Origin: DASYQV01 sp036005125
GTDB lineage: Bacteria > Acidobacteriota > Vicinamibacteria > Vicinamibacterales > UBA2999
DNA length: 14,599 nt
NCBI GenBank assembly: GCA_036005125.1
Contig: DASYQV010000302.1
Coordinates: 1-14,599 of the forward strand
Direction of reading: 5' to 3'
Positions 13,343 through 14,599 of the stretch are shown here, in pieces. Made by a program: the position numbers and the translations under genes. Below the pieces are notes generated by a model. The model worked only from the letters and a program-made list of their open reading frames with translations, made no database searches and was not told the DNA's origin. Positions within the stretch are counted from its first letter, which is position 1, and every line of letters starts with the position of its first letter.

Positions 13343-13755
13343 AATATCTGCTCGACACGGCTCCCTGGATCAACGGTGTCACGTTGCCCGCAACGCTTCC
13401 ACTCCGCATCCGTCGCCTCGTTGCAGACACCGAAAAGAAAGGCCTGTGCAGCATCAGCCTGCTGGAAACGGCGATTCTCCACAGGTTGGGCCGGCTCAGA
13501 TTCGAAGGCGCCCTGGAGCATTTCTTTGCTGTCGGGCTGTCGGAGGACCTGGAGCTTCTGGAGCTCACACCCGCGATCGCGGCGAAGACAAACGAGCTTC
13601 CCGAAGACTTCCCAGGCGATCCCTTCGACAGGACCATCATTGCGACCGCTGCGGTCCTCAAGCTGACGCTCATCACGACCGATCCCGCTATTCGAGACAC
13701 GCGGGCATGCGCGGTCGAGTACTACCCTTTTAAAGGGCGCGGGCCCAAGAGATAG
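13339..13755 (+). CDS. vapC: PIN-domain ribonuclease toxin, VapC-like
   Basis: A 138-residue protein with the PIN-domain layout: KYLLDT with Asp6, a central acidic residue in SLLETAIL (Glu43), DPFDRTIIATA with Asp94 and Asp97, and LITTDPAIRD with Asp115. These acidic residues would bind the metal for RNA cleavage, as in the VapC family; the RNA target cannot be deduced. The DPFDR motif and the Phd-type partner match the VapC subgroup paired with Phd/YefM antitoxins. Instead of the common LDTH...LW start it has LDTAPWING, a divergence at the residue after DT. The GTG start overlaps the antitoxin stop and has a good Shine-Dalgarno sequence. The 3' end overlaps a small reading frame on the other strand. 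Confidence 0.82.
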   Translation: MKYLLDTAPWINGVTLPATLPLRIRRLVADTEKKGLCSISLLETAILHRLGRLRFEGALEHFFAVGLSEDLELLELTPAIAAKTNELPEDFPGDPFDRTIIATAAVLKLTLITTDPAIRDTRACAVEYYPFKGRGPKR

Positions 13756-13961
13756 TTCTGAGCTCCATTTGCGCAGCCGCTCGAATAATGGCGCGGAAAG
13801 AAATGAGTCCTGTGATGGCTTCCGTACTCATCGACCGTCCGCACCAATTTTGCCAGCGCCTTCTGGACGTCGGCCTCTCCCATGAAGAACCTCCCGGTTG
13901 CCTCGAGACCATCCCAGAATCGCGCTTCTGCACCTTCGGTGAGATGCGGTGCGCCCGACAT
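13722..13961 (-). pseudogene. Truncated nucleotidyltransferase-like gene remnant
   Basis: The first roughly 47 codons look like real protein: TEGAEARFWDGLEATGRFF, then MGEADVQKALAKLVRTVDEYG. The latter resembles the opening helix of nucleotidyltransferase-fold proteins, which normally continue with a G-x-A-x-x-x-x-G strand and a T-x-D-x-D catalytic motif. Here the resemblance ends abruptly at about 13825, and the following residues (SHHRTHFFPRHYSSGC) look like an accidental frame up to the stop at 13722. I read it as a 5' fragment left by a deletion, possibly associated with the arrival of the adjacent toxin-antitoxin pair. It could instead be a small real gene of unknown function. The family assignment is from pattern memory and needs a search. 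Confidence 0.4.
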
Positions 13962-14041
13962 GCGTCAAGCCTAACAGCCGGAATCATCGGAAGCCACCTG
14001 CGACCGTGTTGGGGCCGACGCGTGCAGAGCCGTGAGGTCCG

Positions 14042-14156
14042 CGGAGAGCGCCGAGACGATTTCAACGCCGAGCACGCAGAGCACGCGGAGATTTTTCCTG
14101 GGGAATGCTCCGCGAGCTCGGCGATCTCTGCGTTGAGTCCGTCTCGGCGTCCTCCG
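14042..14156. repeat. CGCGGAG-type long inverted repeat, copy III (cleanest)
   Basis: Two 49-nt arms (14042-14090 and 14108-14156) are largely complementary around a 17-nt loop (14091-14107). Both contain CGCCGAGACG, TCAACGC and end in CGCGGAG at the loop side. Further CTCCGC-type sequence continues to about 14176. The element fills the gap between the remnant and the lipoprotein gene stop at 14200-14202. A plus-strand frame through it gives a repetitive Ala/Glu/Ser peptide that is not a gene. Confidence 0.8.
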
Positions 14157-14199
14157 CCTCCTCTGCGTGCTCACGCGGGCGCGCCCGCGAAACCAGGCA

Positions 14200-14599
14200 T
14201 CACTTCGCGCGCGGCTCGTCGACCGTCCAGCGCACGCCCTCCTCGATACCGAACCGCCAATCGAGGTCCGCGGATTCGACTGTGGCGTAGTACATGCGTG
14301 GATCGTCCCTGACAATCGATTGCCCGCTGCCCTCACCGCCTTTCTCGTCTGCCACGGTGGCAATGACACGCCCGCTGACGCCGCTGTTCAGCGTCAGCCG
14401 GAACCTGCCGCGACCCTCGTTCCCTCGGCTCCGCGTTTCCCATCGGAAACGCAGAGTCCCCGTGTCGCTGACGAACGCCTCGGTCAGCCGGTTACCCTGA
14501 CCCGACCAGGCGCCTACCGGCCGCCACACGATCGTTTCGGCGTGCTTTGTCGGTGGAGGCGTGCCGGACGAGCAGGCGGATACGAGGAGCGGTAGAATG
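14200..14599 (-). CDS. Hypothetical lipoprotein, N-terminus beyond window
   Basis: The frame enters from the right edge; 132 residues are visible. They begin with ILPLLVSAC followed by SSGTPPPTK, a hydrophobic end plus lipobox (VSAC) and a Pro-rich tether, so only a few residues of the signal peptide are missing. The body contains RLTEAFVSDTGTLRFRWETR, GRFRLTLNSGVSGRVIATVAD and ADLDWRFGIEEGVRWTVDE, an alternating beta pattern consistent with a small beta-sandwich. I do not recognise a family. An in-frame GTG at 14527-14529 would drop the lipobox and is not preferred. It is separated from the preceding genes by a repeat element and no operon partner is visible. Confidence 0.7.
   Translation of the reverse strand, partial: ILPLLVSACSSGTPPPTKHAETIVWRPVGAWSGQGNRLTEAFVSDTGTLRFRWETRSRGNEGRGRFRLTLNSGVSGRVIATVADEKGGEGSGQSIVRDDPRMYYATVESADLDWRFGIEEGVRWTVDEPRAK

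Noticed and set aside
12940..14156. CRISPR array suggested by recurring CGCGGAG and CTCCGCG blocks
   Set aside because: There is no regular repeat-spacer alternation; the blocks form inverted arms. No cas genes are present.
13101..14199. Mobile island around the toxin-antitoxin pair
   Set aside because: No integrase, transposase, tRNA attachment site or target-site duplication is visible; only the gene fragment hints at past rearrangement.
13788..14312. 174-codon plus-strand open frame across the remnant and repeat copy III
   Set aside because: Its central part is the translated CGCGGAG repeat (alternating Ala/Glu/His), a known source of false gene calls. No initiation signal precedes it.

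Overview
The window looks like a chromosomal stretch of a GC-rich soil-type bacterium, most likely an Acidobacteriota member near the Vicinamibacteria. That placement is inference. It rests on high GC, on a DUF1592/DUF1552 pair next to an exported ankyrin protein, on many exported single-haem c-type proteins, and on two families of dispersed palindromic intergenic repeats. No rRNA, tRNA, CRISPR array or transposase gene was seen.

Layout, left to right. Positions 1-5158, minus strand, read right to left: a DUF1592-type exported haem protein (start 5158), a Tat-exported DUF1552 protein (start 2703) and an exported ankyrin-repeat protein (TTG start 1215, cut by the left edge). Positions 5399-6682, minus: a secreted single-haem protein of unknown function, divergent from a YVTN beta-propeller lipoprotein (6970-8049, plus). 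Positions 8059-12731, minus, read right to left: a large exported protein combining a carboxypeptidase-regulatory-like domain, a CXXCH site and a beta-propeller (start 12731); a cytochrome c fused to a copper type II monooxygenase-like region (start 10322); and a coupled exported beta-sandwich protein (start 8925). Positions 13121-13755, plus: a Phd/YefM-type antitoxin and PIN-domain (VapC-like) toxin pair with a palindromic operator candidate. Then come a probable truncated nucleotidyltransferase-like remnant (minus) and an unknown lipoprotein entering from the right edge (14200-14599, minus).

All eight complete or nearly complete genes of the 1-12731 block carry export or lipoprotein signals, and four carry CXXCH haem-binding sites. 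The block is best read as a cell-envelope or periplasmic redox set. The copper/haem fusion is the only member with a recognisable catalytic metal site; its substrate cannot be read from sequence.

The spaces between genes are unusually structured. Three sites (1250-1335, 5280-5398, 10404-10473) hold a REPIN-like element made of two hairpins in inverted orientation, whose stems differ by compensatory base-pair changes. Three other sites (about 6720-6950, 12940-13070, 14042-14156) hold long imperfect inverted repeats rich in CGCGGAG. A period-7 GAATCAA array with a 13-bp stem precedes the DUF1552 gene, and a 19-bp tandem duplication sits at the DUF1592 start.
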